Shown here: piece after piece, positions 20,270 to 27,895 of the stretch
Numbering within the stretch: position 1 is the first letter of the stretch
Layout of the letters: each line of letters begins with the position of its first letter
Assembly (NCBI RefSeq): GCF_002994615.1
Contig: NZ_PVNK01000207.1
Coordinates: 42,624 to 106,623 of the forward strand
Length of the DNA stretch: 64,000 nucleotides
Direction: 5' to 3'
Origin: Enhygromyxa salina
GTDB taxonomy: Bacteria > Myxococcota_A > Polyangia > Nannocystales > Nannocystaceae
Made by a program: the position numbers and the translations under genes
Notes under the pieces: model-generated
Seen by the model: only the letters and a program-made list of their open reading frames with translations
Told to the model about the DNA's origin: nothing
The model's database searches: none

Positions 20270-20367
20270 GGGACGCTGAGGTCGGACGTAGCCTACTGAC
20301 GGCGCTCGGACAACGGCGCCGCGCGTGCGAAGACGAGGGGCGTGCAAAGGGCGTACTGTGACCCGAT

Positions 20368-21087
20368 ATGACCGAGCTCGCTCACTACGCGCAGGAAGAC
20401 CACGTCGCCGTCATCACCCTCGACGACGCCAAGGCCAACGCCCTCGGGCCCGAGATGGTCGCGTCGATCAACCGCGCGCTCGACCGCGCCGAGGGTGAGG
20501 CCAAGGCGGTGGTGCTCGTGGGCCGGGCCGGGCGCTTCTGCGCGGGCTTCGATCTGCGCGTCTTGATGTCGGGAGCCGAGAGCGCGCGGCCCCTGGTCCT
20601 GGCCGGCTGCGAGCTGTTCTTGCGCGTCTTCAGCTTCCCCACGCCGCTGGTCGCCGCGTGCACCGGGCACGCGGTCGCGGGCGGCGCGTTGATCTTGCTC
20701 GGGGCCGACGTCCGCGTTGGGGCCCAGGGCGCGTTCAAGATCGGGCTCACGGAGGTCCAGATCGGGATCCCGCTGCCGAAGCTCGTGTGGATGCTGGCCC
20801 GCGACCGCCTCGATGTGCGTCAGTGCTACGAGGCCACGCTGATGGCCAGGGTCTACGACCCCGCGGGCGCCAAAGCCGTCGGCTATCTCGACGAGGTCGT
20901 CGCCGCCGACGAGGTCGTCTCGCGCGCGATGGCCCGCGCCCACGAGCTGACGCGTCTGCCCCTGCCGGTCTACGCCCGCAGCAAGGCCAGCATGCGCGAG
21001 GGCATCGTCGCAACGATCCGCGAGACCCTGACCGAAGACCTCGACAAGCTCCTCAGCGTGACCGGTGCGCGCCCGGGCGGGTCATAG
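20368..21087 (+). CDS. enoyl-CoA hydratase/isomerase (crotonase) family protein
   Basis: A 239-residue crotonase-fold protein. The oxyanion-hole region is present (AGRFCAGFDLRVL, then GHAVAGGALILLGADVRV). A Glu in LTEVQIGIP corresponds to the second catalytic Glu of classic enoyl-CoA hydratase. At the first Glu position the sequence appears to have Gln (VGAQGAF), so it may be an isomerase or another acyl-CoA enzyme rather than a hydratase; this is a by-eye alignment. ATG at 20368 is the natural start. It is divergent from mfd and followed by two tandem repeat elements. Confidence 0.88.
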   Translation: MTELAHYAQEDHVAVITLDDAKANALGPEMVASINRALDRAEGEAKAVVLVGRAGRFCAGFDLRVLMSGAESARPLVLAGCELFLRVFSFPTPLVAACTGHAVAGGALILLGADVRVGAQGAFKIGLTEVQIGIPLPKLVWMLARDRLDVRQCYEATLMARVYDPAGAKAVGYLDEVVAADEVVSRAMARAHELTRLPLPVYARSKASMREGIVATIRETLTEDLDKLLSVTGARPGGS

Positions 21088-21091
21088 CCCC

Positions 21092-21202
21092 CTTGGGAGC
21101 CCGTGGTGCAACCCCTCGCGCCGTCTCGCTTGGCCTTTTCGCCGAGGACTGTGTCGCCAAAACTTGCAGTGGGCGGCCGCGGGGGTCATTGCACCTCGCT
21201 AG
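21092..21202 (+). mobile_element. internally deleted copy of the CTAG-flanked element
   Basis: Begins at CTTG (21092) and shares GAGCCCGTGGTGCAACCC, the CTCGCGCCG..CTCGCTTGG arm and the CGCCGAGG..CCAAAAC core with the neighbouring full copy. It loses most of the second arm and ends ATTGCACC..CTAG at 21199-21202, which is also the left flank of the next copy. The two therefore lie in tandem. Confidence 0.65.
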
Positions 21203-21363
21203 GAGCCCGTGGCGCAACCCCTCGCGCCGTCTCGCTTGGCCTTTTCGCCGAGGGCAGTGTCGCCAAAACTTGCAGTGGGCCCACCACAGCGGCGTTTTGG
21301 CTCCGCGCCCTCGACGAAAATTCCGGCGCGAGACGACACGATGGGTTGCACCACGGGCCCTAG
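21199..21363 (+). mobile_element. diverged full copy of the CTAG-flanked element
   Basis: CTAG at 21199-21202 and at 21360-21363, a 161-bp period. The ends are GAGCCCGTGGCGCAACCC and its approximate inverse, a variant of the CAGCCCGGGGTGCAATGC ends at 10892 and 16441, so this is a second subfamily. The right CTAG provides the TAG stop codon of the convergent Cys-rich lipoprotein gene. Confidence 0.7.
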
Positions 21364-22400
21364 GTGCAGAGCCCGATGCCGTTGAACAGCTCCACGCAGG
21401 TGCAGTCGACCGGCGGGTTGTCGACGGCGCAGAACTCGGCGCATACCCCGTTGGTGTTGCAGCCGAGGCCGCTCTCGCAGTCGTTGAGATAGGCACAGGA
21501 CTCGCCGAGCCCGAGGTTGACCGAGGTCGGGATGCACCCGAATTCCATGTTGGCGGTCAGCCCGTAGCAGCCCTCGCTGAAGGCGCAGTCGTCGGCGAGC
21601 GGATCACACTGCGCGAAGCACAGCGGCGGGGCCGTCATCGCGCAGAACTCACCCAGGTCGCAGGTCGGGTTGGCCTCGCTGCCGCCGCAGACCGGGTTGC
21701 AGGTGCCGACGTTGGGGTCGCCGCTGTACATGCAATAGGCCCCGCCGACGCAGTCGTCCTCGGCGAGCTCACAGGGTTGACCGACCTGCTTGGGCGCCGG
21801 CGGCAGCTGTGTGCAGATCGGCGGATCGTAGGAGGCGTTGCACTTGAAGCCGTCGATGCAGTCCTGGGTGTAGACGTCACACGCGTCGCCGGCGCCGAGC
21901 CCACAGGTGTGCGAGCCGAGGTCGCACGAGCCGTCGGGGCAGTCCGCGTCGGAGCCACAGCCGGGCATGCACTCGTTGGTGCCGAGGTCGCAGTACGAGC
22001 CGTCGGGGCACGCTTCGACGGTGCAGTCGACGATCTCGCACACGCCCCCATTGCACACGCCCTCGCACGCGTTCCCGCACTCGCCGCAGTTGTCGGGGTC
22101 GACGTCCGGATCGATGCACGCGCCGTCGCACGACAGCTCGCCGGTCGGGCACTCGGGGTCGTCCGTGCCGTCGCCGGTCTCGCCGTCGCCGTCGCCGTCG
22201 CCGCCCGGGATCCCGATACAGAAGTTGGCCACACACTGGAGGCCCGGGTAGCACTGGCCGACGTTGCACTCGCAGTTGAGCGTGCCGGGGGCACAGGTGC
22301 CGGTGCCGGGATCCTGGACGCACGCGCCGAGGCCAAACCCGAGCACGGACGCGAGTGACAGGGCAGCAAAGTGAATTTTCCGCAGTGGGCTCGAGGCCAT
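21360..22400 (-). CDS. Cys-rich surface lipoprotein
   Basis: A 346-residue lipoprotein: signal peptide with a GLGACVQD lipobox, a CxCNxGxC segment, a short Gly/Asp tether (about residues 68-80) and many small disulfide-type modules. These include DNCGECGNAC and later a QCDPLADDC...GCY segment shared with the lipoprotein at 37615, so the two are paralogues. Such Cys-rich proteins are abundant in predatory myxobacteria and presumably sit on the outer surface; no catalytic motif is seen. The TAG stop codon is part of the CTAG that bounds a repeat element. The start at 22400 is ATG with the signal peptide at the N-terminus. Confidence 0.82.
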   Translation of the reverse strand: MASSPLRKIHFAALSLASVLGFGLGACVQDPGTGTCAPGTLNCECNVGQCYPGLQCVANFCIGIPGGDGDGDGETGDGTDDPECPTGELSCDGACIDPDVDPDNCGECGNACEGVCNGGVCEIVDCTVEACPDGSYCDLGTNECMPGCGSDADCPDGSCDLGSHTCGLGAGDACDVYTQDCIDGFKCNASYDPPICTQLPPAPKQVGQPCELAEDDCVGGAYCMYSGDPNVGTCNPVCGGSEANPTCDLGEFCAMTAPPLCFAQCDPLADDCAFSEGCYGLTANMEFGCIPTSVNLGLGESCAYLNDCESGLGCNTNGVCAEFCAVDNPPVDCTCVELFNGIGLCT

Positions 22401-22547
22401 GACGGATTGTAGGGCAGGCCAGGTGCGTCGGAAATGGTCAGCTCAGTCTGCCGCGCGCGGACCGACGAGACCCTCCGACAGTGAGAAATAGCAACAATTT
22501 CAAGTATCTGACCGCCGGACGTGGGAGCCCTGCTAGGCTCGTCGACG

Positions 22548-23876
22548 GTGAATGCACCCCTGCGGACCTCTCTGAGCCTGGCCCTGATCGCCTGTACCCC
22601 GACACCCGGGCCTGGGCCGACGGATCCGGGCGAGCGCGTGGAAGAAGATCGAGATCGAGACGTTCGAGGCCCGGATGCCGACGCCGAGCAGGAAGCCGAG
22701 GCCCGCGCGGCCGCGCAGGCCAAGGTCGACGCCGCGGCCCGCCGGATCATCCAGGAGGTCGCCGCGTCGCGCGGGCTCCCGGTCTCGGGGGAGTTCAGCG
22801 TGGAACTGATCAGCAAGGACGGCGTCCGCGAGTTCGTCCGCGAGGTCATGCACGAAGAGATGAGCGCCGAAGAGATCCAGATCTCCGGCCGGGTCCAGGC
22901 CGCGCTCGGCGTGGTCCCGGTTGGCAGCGACGGCGAGCAGGTCCTGCTCGATCTGCTCGAGTTCGGGGTCCTCGGCATCTACGATCCCAAGCGCAAGACC
23001 CTGCTGATCGGCGACTTCGTCGATCGCGGCGCGCTCGGCATGGTCGTCGGCCACGAGGGCGCCCACGGCCTCCAAGACATGCACTTCGACCTCGAGGCCC
23101 TCAACCACATGACCAAGGGCCGCAGCGACCTCGACACGGCCAAGACCTTCCTGATCGAGGGCGACGCCCAGGCCTCTTATTTGGCCTGGATGACCGGCAG
23201 CGAGGGCATCGGCAGCATCGGCGACGATCTGCTCGAGACCCAGGCCGACCTCGTCCTCCAGATCCAAGACGGCATGGGGATCCCCTATCCCACGCTCGCG
23301 CGCATGCTCCAGATGCCCTACACCGACGGGACCCGCAGCGTGATCGAGCTCGCCCGCAGCGAGGGCTGGGGGGCCGTCGACGCGCTCTACGCCGAGCTGC
23401 CAACGACCACCGAGCAGATGCTGCACCTCGACAAGCTCGTCGAGCGCGAGCCCGCGCGGCCCGTGAACATCGACCGCGCCCCGCTGCTCGACTTGCTCGG
23501 CGATCACGAGGTCACCTGGGAGGACGAGCTCGGCGAGGCCAGCTTGTTGGCGATGATCGCCGACGTCGCGCCGCCCTTCGCGGCTCGCGCGGCCGCGGCC
23601 GGCTGGGGCGGCGATCGCTACATCGCCCTCGACCACAAGACCGACCAGGCCGCCGCGCCGTTGCTGGTCGGGGTGATCGTCTGGGACAGCGCGGCCGAGG
23701 CCAAACAATTCGAGCCGCTGTTCCGGGACTACCTCGAGAAGCACAAGCCCAACGCGCACCTGCTGGTTCGCAAGCGCGACAAGGTCCTCTACGCGACCCA
23801 CCACCACGACGCGCTCGGCGTCGGCGAGCCCGACGCTGCCCTGGCCAAGGCGGCGTGGCAGGCGTTCTCGTTCTAG
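22548..23876 (+). CDS. zincin-like metallopeptidase lipoprotein
   Basis: A 442-residue lipoprotein. GTG 22548 gives a compact signal peptide ending in the lipobox LIAC; an upstream in-frame GTG at 22521 would add nine residues. A Glu/Ala-rich helix follows the anchor. The catalytic centre is VVGHEGAHGLQD, which fits the HExxH zinc motif, and the third ligand is probably the Glu in LIEGDAQASYL about 40 residues later. The rest is helical and unassigned. It lies 12 bases before the coiled-coil membrane protein gene and so heads the MoxR/von Willebrand operon. It may process envelope proteins in concert with that module (inference). Confidence 0.8.
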   Translation: MNAPLRTSLSLALIACTPTPGPGPTDPGERVEEDRDRDVRGPDADAEQEAEARAAAQAKVDAAARRIIQEVAASRGLPVSGEFSVELISKDGVREFVREVMHEEMSAEEIQISGRVQAALGVVPVGSDGEQVLLDLLEFGVLGIYDPKRKTLLIGDFVDRGALGMVVGHEGAHGLQDMHFDLEALNHMTKGRSDLDTAKTFLIEGDAQASYLAWMTGSEGIGSIGDDLLETQADLVLQIQDGMGIPYPTLARMLQMPYTDGTRSVIELARSEGWGAVDALYAELPTTTEQMLHLDKLVEREPARPVNIDRAPLLDLLGDHEVTWEDELGEASLLAMIADVAPPFAARAAAAGWGGDRYIALDHKTDQAAAPLLVGVIVWDSAAEAKQFEPLFRDYLEKHKPNAHLLVRKRDKVLYATHHHDALGVGEPDAALAKAAWQAFSF

Positions 23877-23888
23877 GGAGACGAAAGC

Positions 23889-25802
23889 ATGAGCAAGCGC
23901 CCCGAACTTCGCCCCATCTACAGCCTCCTCGGCCGTGTTCAGCGGCGCGAGCGGGCGGCCGAGGCGCTCGCGCTCACGGTCCGCGTCGCGCTGCCCGCTG
24001 GCCTGATGATCGCCGCGTTCGCGGTCATCTCGGCCCGGCTGCTGATGACCCCGGTCAACTGGACCGTGGCCGCGGTCGCGCCGATCCCCGTGGTCCTGGC
24101 CTGGGTTGCGATCCGCCGCCGCTCGATCCGGGCGACCGCGCGCAAGGTCGACGCCCACTACCGCCTCCACGATCGGCTCGGCAACGCGATCGAGTTCGCC
24201 GAGCACGACGCCAAGATCCCCCAAGACGACCCGCGGACCCGCGAGATGGCCGAGCTGGCGATCGCCGACGGGGCCTCGAGCATCGGCGGGCTCGCGGCCA
24301 AGCCCGTCGTCCAGTTCGTGGTCCCGCGCCCGCGGCTGCTCGATGGCCTCGCGCTCTCGCTGCTCCTGGCCGCGCTGCTGCTCCCCCAGCGCGAGCCCGA
24401 GCAGCCCGACGATCGCCTGCTCAGCGGGCCCGAGGAGACCGAGCTCGAGACCCTCGACGAGGCCCGCGGCCTCGACATGACCCGCGCCGAGCCCCTGCGC
24501 GAGGAGCTGCGCAAGCTCGAGGCCAGCAAGGAAGAGGAGATCGCCCGGATCTCCAACGAGCTGCTCGGTGTCCTCCAGGACCTCGAGTCCGGCGAGCTCG
24601 ACCGCGCCGACGCGCTCCAGCGCCTCGAGCAGCTCGACGAAGAGCTACAAAAGGCCGAGGCCGACCTCGAAGAGCAGCTCGAAGAAGACCCCTGGATGCT
24701 CGCCGAGGGCATGCGCGAGCTCGCCGAGGATCTGCGCGAACACGAGATCATGCGCGAGGTCGCCGAGGCCCTGGCCAAGTCCGACGCCGAAGAGGTCGAA
24801 AAAGAGCTCCAGGAGCTCATGGATCGGGCCGAGGCCGAGGGCGGCGACCTCAAAGAGGAGCTCGACAAGGCCCTGAAGGAGATGGAGCGCTCGCTGTCGC
24901 GGACGGCCAACGAGAACACCGGGACCGAGAAGGCCAAGGAGCAGGCCGAGCGCGAGCTTCGGCGCCAGGAGAAGAAGCCGGCCGAGGACCCCGAAGAGCA
25001 AGAGCGCGCGCTCGAGCGCAAAAAAGAGCGGCTCGAGGAGCTCCAGCGCCAGGCCGATCGCGAGAAGGCCGCGCGCGAGAAGCTCGAGCAGCTCAAAGAG
25101 CTCTCGCGCAAGTCCCAGGGCAACAGCCAGTCGAGCGGCGCCCAGCAAAAGCGCAGGGACGCCCAGCAAAAGCTCAGCAAGGGCGCGGGCCAGGCCAGCA
25201 AGCAGTCGCGTCAGCAAAAGCAGATGGGTGAGGTCCGTGACGCCATGGATCAGGCCAAGTCCTTCGTCCAGCGCTCGGGTCAAAACGGCGAGTCCCAAAA
25301 CCGCCGCAAGCAGCAACAAAAGGCGTTCCAGAAGGCCGCCAAGGGCCAAAAGGGCAAGGACGGCAAGCCCGCGACGATGCTCGTCGAGGGCGAGGTCGGC
25401 GACAACCCCGACGGCGTGATGATGGGCGAGGGCCAGGAGGGCCAGGAGGGGCAGGGCGAGGGCGAGGGCGAGGGCCAGGGCAATCAGCCTGGCCAGGGTC
25501 AGCAGCCCGGCGCTGGCCAGGGCCCCGGCATGGGTGACGGCAGCGTCGAGGCCCTCGGCGACGCCTCGCGCAAGGACGTCGACGTCAACAACGAGCGCGT
25601 CGACGCCAAGCAGGGCAAGGGCCAGACCCGGTCCGAGGTGATCGAGACCGCCAGCCAAGAGGGCTTCGCAACCGAGAGCTACAAGCGGGTCTACCGCGAC
25701 TACAAGAGCTTCGCTCAGAGCGCGATGGACAGCGACGAGCTGCCCGAGGGCCAGCGCCGCCGGGTCAAGCGCTACTACCAGATGATTCAGCCTCAGAACT
25801 GA
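23889..25802 (+). CDS. membrane protein with long charged coiled coil (DUF4175-like)
   Basis: A 637-residue protein with two N-terminal transmembrane helices (about residues 30-70), a third hydrophobic segment near residue 155, and then about 300 residues of Glu/Lys/Arg-rich coiled coil (ELREELRKLE to KLEQLKELSRK). A Gln/Gly-rich low-complexity stretch (GEGEGEGQGNQPGQGQQPG) and a short basic C-terminus complete it. The organisation resembles DUF4175 proteins found beside moxR genes. GGGAGA seven bases before ATG 23889 supports the start. Immediately after the stop a 14-bp palindrome (25803-25816) could form a hairpin. Likely a scaffold partner of the ATPase and von Willebrand proteins encoded next. 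Confidence 0.82.
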   Translation: MSKRPELRPIYSLLGRVQRRERAAEALALTVRVALPAGLMIAAFAVISARLLMTPVNWTVAAVAPIPVVLAWVAIRRRSIRATARKVDAHYRLHDRLGNAIEFAEHDAKIPQDDPRTREMAELAIADGASSIGGLAAKPVVQFVVPRPRLLDGLALSLLLAALLLPQREPEQPDDRLLSGPEETELETLDEARGLDMTRAEPLREELRKLEASKEEEIARISNELLGVLQDLESGELDRADALQRLEQLDEELQKAEADLEEQLEEDPWMLAEGMRELAEDLREHEIMREVAEALAKSDAEEVEKELQELMDRAEAEGGDLKEELDKALKEMERSLSRTANENTGTEKAKEQAERELRRQEKKPAEDPEEQERALERKKERLEELQRQADREKAAREKLEQLKELSRKSQGNSQSSGAQQKRRDAQQKLSKGAGQASKQSRQQKQMGEVRDAMDQAKSFVQRSGQNGESQNRRKQQQKAFQKAAKGQKGKDGKPATMLVEGEVGDNPDGVMMGEGQEGQEGQGEGEGEGQGNQPGQGQQPGAGQGPGMGDGSVEALGDASRKDVDVNNERVDAKQGKGQTRSEVIETASQEGFATESYKRVYRDYKSFAQSAMDSDELPEGQRRRVKRYYQMIQPQN

Positions 25803-25902
25803 GCTCAGCGCTGAGCCCAGAACCAAGCAGGACCCGGGCCGATCGAACAATCCGCCCCGGTCGCTCGTTCGTTCGCCAAGCGCTAAGCTGCCCCGGCCTC
25901 CG

Positions 25903-26916
25903 ATGAACCAACCAGCCCAACCCGAAGCCAACACCGCGCAACAACTCCAGGCCCTCGCCCAGGATCTTCGCAAGCTCGTCGACGAGGTTCAGCAGACGAT
26001 CGTCGGCCAGGACGCGGTCATCCACGGGGTGATCACCTGCTTGCTCGCGGGTGGTCACGGCCTGCTCGAGGGCGTCCCTGGCCTCGGCAAGACCCTGCTG
26101 ATCCGGACCGTCGCCGAGGCCGTGTCGATGAGCTTCAACCGGATCCAGTTCACGCCGGACTTGATGCCCGCCGACATCCTCGGGACCTCGGTCCTCGTCG
26201 AGGGTGAAGACGGCAGCGTCGGTCGGACCTTGCAGTATCAGCCGGGCCCGATCTTCGCCAACATCGTGCTCGCCGACGAGATCAACCGCGCGACGCCCAA
26301 GACCCAGTCGGCGATGCTCGAGGCCATGGCCGAGAAGCAGGTCACGGTCGGCGGCAAGACCCGCGCGCTGCCCAAGCCCTTCTTCGTCCTCGCGACCCAA
26401 AACCCGCTGGAGCAGGAGGGTACCTACCCGCTCCCGGAGGCCCAGCTCGATCGCTTCTTGTTCAAGATCAACGTCGAATTCCCCGACGAGGAGGAGCTGA
26501 TCTCGATCCTGGATCGCACGACCGGCAGCCACCAAAACGAGATCAAGCCGGTCATCAACGGCGAGCGCCTGGTCGAGATGCAGACCCTGGTTCGCGCGAT
26601 GCCGGTCACGCCGAGCCTGACGCGCTACGTGGTCCGGGTCCTGCGCGCGACCCACCCCGCCGACAAGAACGCGACCGAGGGCGTCAAGCAGTACGTGCGC
26701 TTCGGCGGCAGCCCGCGCGGGGCCCAGTCGGTCCTGCTCGCGGCCCGGGTCCGCGCGGCGATCGAGGGCCGGACCTCCCCCTCGGTCGAAGACGTCAAGG
26801 GCGTGGTCCCCCAGGCCCTGCGCCACCGGGTGCTGCTCAACTTCGAGGGCGAGGCCGAGGGCGTGTCGGTCGACGCCGTGCTCGAAGAGGTGCTCGCCAA
26901 GGTCAAGCCCGACTGA
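25903..26916 (+). CDS. MoxR family AAA+ ATPase
   Basis: A 337-residue AAA+ ATPase. Walker A is GVPGLGKTLLIRT (about residues 50-62) and Walker B/sensor LADEINRATPKTQSAMLEAM follows at about 125-145. The arginine-rich C-terminal lid is intact, and length is typical of MoxR. These ATPases act as chaperones that insert cofactors or remodel partners carrying von Willebrand A domains. Two such partners and a DUF58 protein follow directly, confirming the classical module. No strong ribosome binding site is visible before ATG 25903; the 100-bp gap upstream might contain an internal promoter. Confidence 0.95.
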   Translation: MNQPAQPEANTAQQLQALAQDLRKLVDEVQQTIVGQDAVIHGVITCLLAGGHGLLEGVPGLGKTLLIRTVAEAVSMSFNRIQFTPDLMPADILGTSVLVEGEDGSVGRTLQYQPGPIFANIVLADEINRATPKTQSAMLEAMAEKQVTVGGKTRALPKPFFVLATQNPLEQEGTYPLPEAQLDRFLFKINVEFPDEEELISILDRTTGSHQNEIKPVINGERLVEMQTLVRAMPVTPSLTRYVVRVLRATHPADKNATEGVKQYVRFGGSPRGAQSVLLAARVRAAIEGRTSPSVEDVKGVVPQALRHRVLLNFEGEAEGVSVDAVLEEVLAKVKPD

Positions 26917-26947
26917 GCCCGCGCTCGCGCGAAGGACACGACTGCTC

Positions 26948-27895
26948 ATGGCCCTGGGTCAACGCATCGGCCGCGGACGACGGCAACAAAAGACCAAGCA
27001 GGTCGATCGCTCGGATCTGTTCGACGAGGAATTCCTCCGTCAGCTCGAGCTGCTCCAGGTCATCGCGCGTCGGCTGATCCGCGGGCGCCAGCGGGCCGAA
27101 CGCAAGACCCGCAAGGTCGGCAGCGGGCTCGAGTTCGCCGACCACCGCGAGTACTCGCCCGGCGACGACATCCGCAACGTCGACTGGGGCGTCTACGCCC
27201 GCCTCGGCCAGACCCTGGTCCGGCTGTTCGAAGAGGACGAGGATCTGCCCCTGCGCCTGGTCGTCGACGTCAGCGACTCGATGCTGACCAAGGACGGCCA
27301 GAAGCTGATCTACGCCCAGAAGATCGCCGCCGCGCTGGCCTACGTCGGCCTCGCCGGGCTCGACCGCGTCGGGCTCACGGCCTTCTCGGCCAAGGTCCAC
27401 GAGACGATCCCGGCGATCCGCGGCAAGGGCCGGATCTTTCGCGTGTTCGAGTTCCTCAAGAACACCCAGATCGGCGGCCCAACCGACATCTACGGCGGCT
27501 GCAAGCGCGTCGCGGCTCAGTCCTCGCAGCCCGGGGTCACGGTCGTGTTGTCGGATTTTTATGATCTCGAGGGCGCCTTCGACGGCCTCAACATGCTGCG
27601 CTTTCGCAAGCACGAGGTCGTCGCGATCCAGGTCCTGGATCCGATCGAGGCCAACCCCGTCGACACGGGCCTGCGCGGTGACGTGACCCTCGTCGACGTC
27701 GAGGGCGACGACACCCGCGACGTGACCCTCAGCGCGTCCTTGCTCGAGTCCTACGCCGAGGCCCACGAGCGCTTCTGCACCCACCTGGCCAACAAGTGCC
27801 GCTCGCGCGGGATGCCCTTCTTCAGCGCGTCGATCGACGAGCCCTTCGACGATCTGGTCCTGCGGATCTTCCGGCTCGGCGGGGTGCTCCGATGA
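26948..27895 (+). CDS. DUF58 domain-containing protein
   Basis: A 315-residue soluble protein with the DUF58 signature GLEFADHREYSPGDDIRNVDWGVYAR split over residues 60-85, followed by a von Willebrand A-like fold: VVDVSDSML supplies a DxSxS metal-site motif and LSDFYD comes later. DUF58 proteins almost always neighbour MoxR and are thought to be its substrates or adaptors. GAAGGA precedes ATG 26948. Its TGA overlaps the start of the next gene as ATGA, indicating coupled translation. Confidence 0.93.
   Translation: MALGQRIGRGRRQQKTKQVDRSDLFDEEFLRQLELLQVIARRLIRGRQRAERKTRKVGSGLEFADHREYSPGDDIRNVDWGVYARLGQTLVRLFEEDEDLPLRLVVDVSDSMLTKDGQKLIYAQKIAAALAYVGLAGLDRVGLTAFSAKVHETIPAIRGKGRIFRVFEFLKNTQIGGPTDIYGGCKRVAAQSSQPGVTVVLSDFYDLEGAFDGLNMLRFRKHEVVAIQVLDPIEANPVDTGLRGDVTLVDVEGDDTRDVTLSASLLESYAEAHERFCTHLANKCRSRGMPFFSASIDEPFDDLVLRIFRLGGVLR

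Noticed and set aside
16934..20299. Very long plus-strand open frame opposite mfd, and similar ones opposite the M28 peptidase, the permeases and the adaptor
   Set aside because: High-GC antisense shadows: composition dominated by Gly/Asp/Arg/Leu/Val/Ala, no ribosome binding site, no family motif, while the other strand encodes well-known proteins.
22548..23876. HEGAH taken as a broken zinc motif
   Set aside because: HEGAH satisfies HExxH with Gly and Ala as the variable residues.
25803..25816. GCTCAGCGCTGAGC as terminator of the coiled-coil gene
   Set aside because: Perfect palindrome but no T tract and the operon continues to moxR; kept only as a note in the gene entry.
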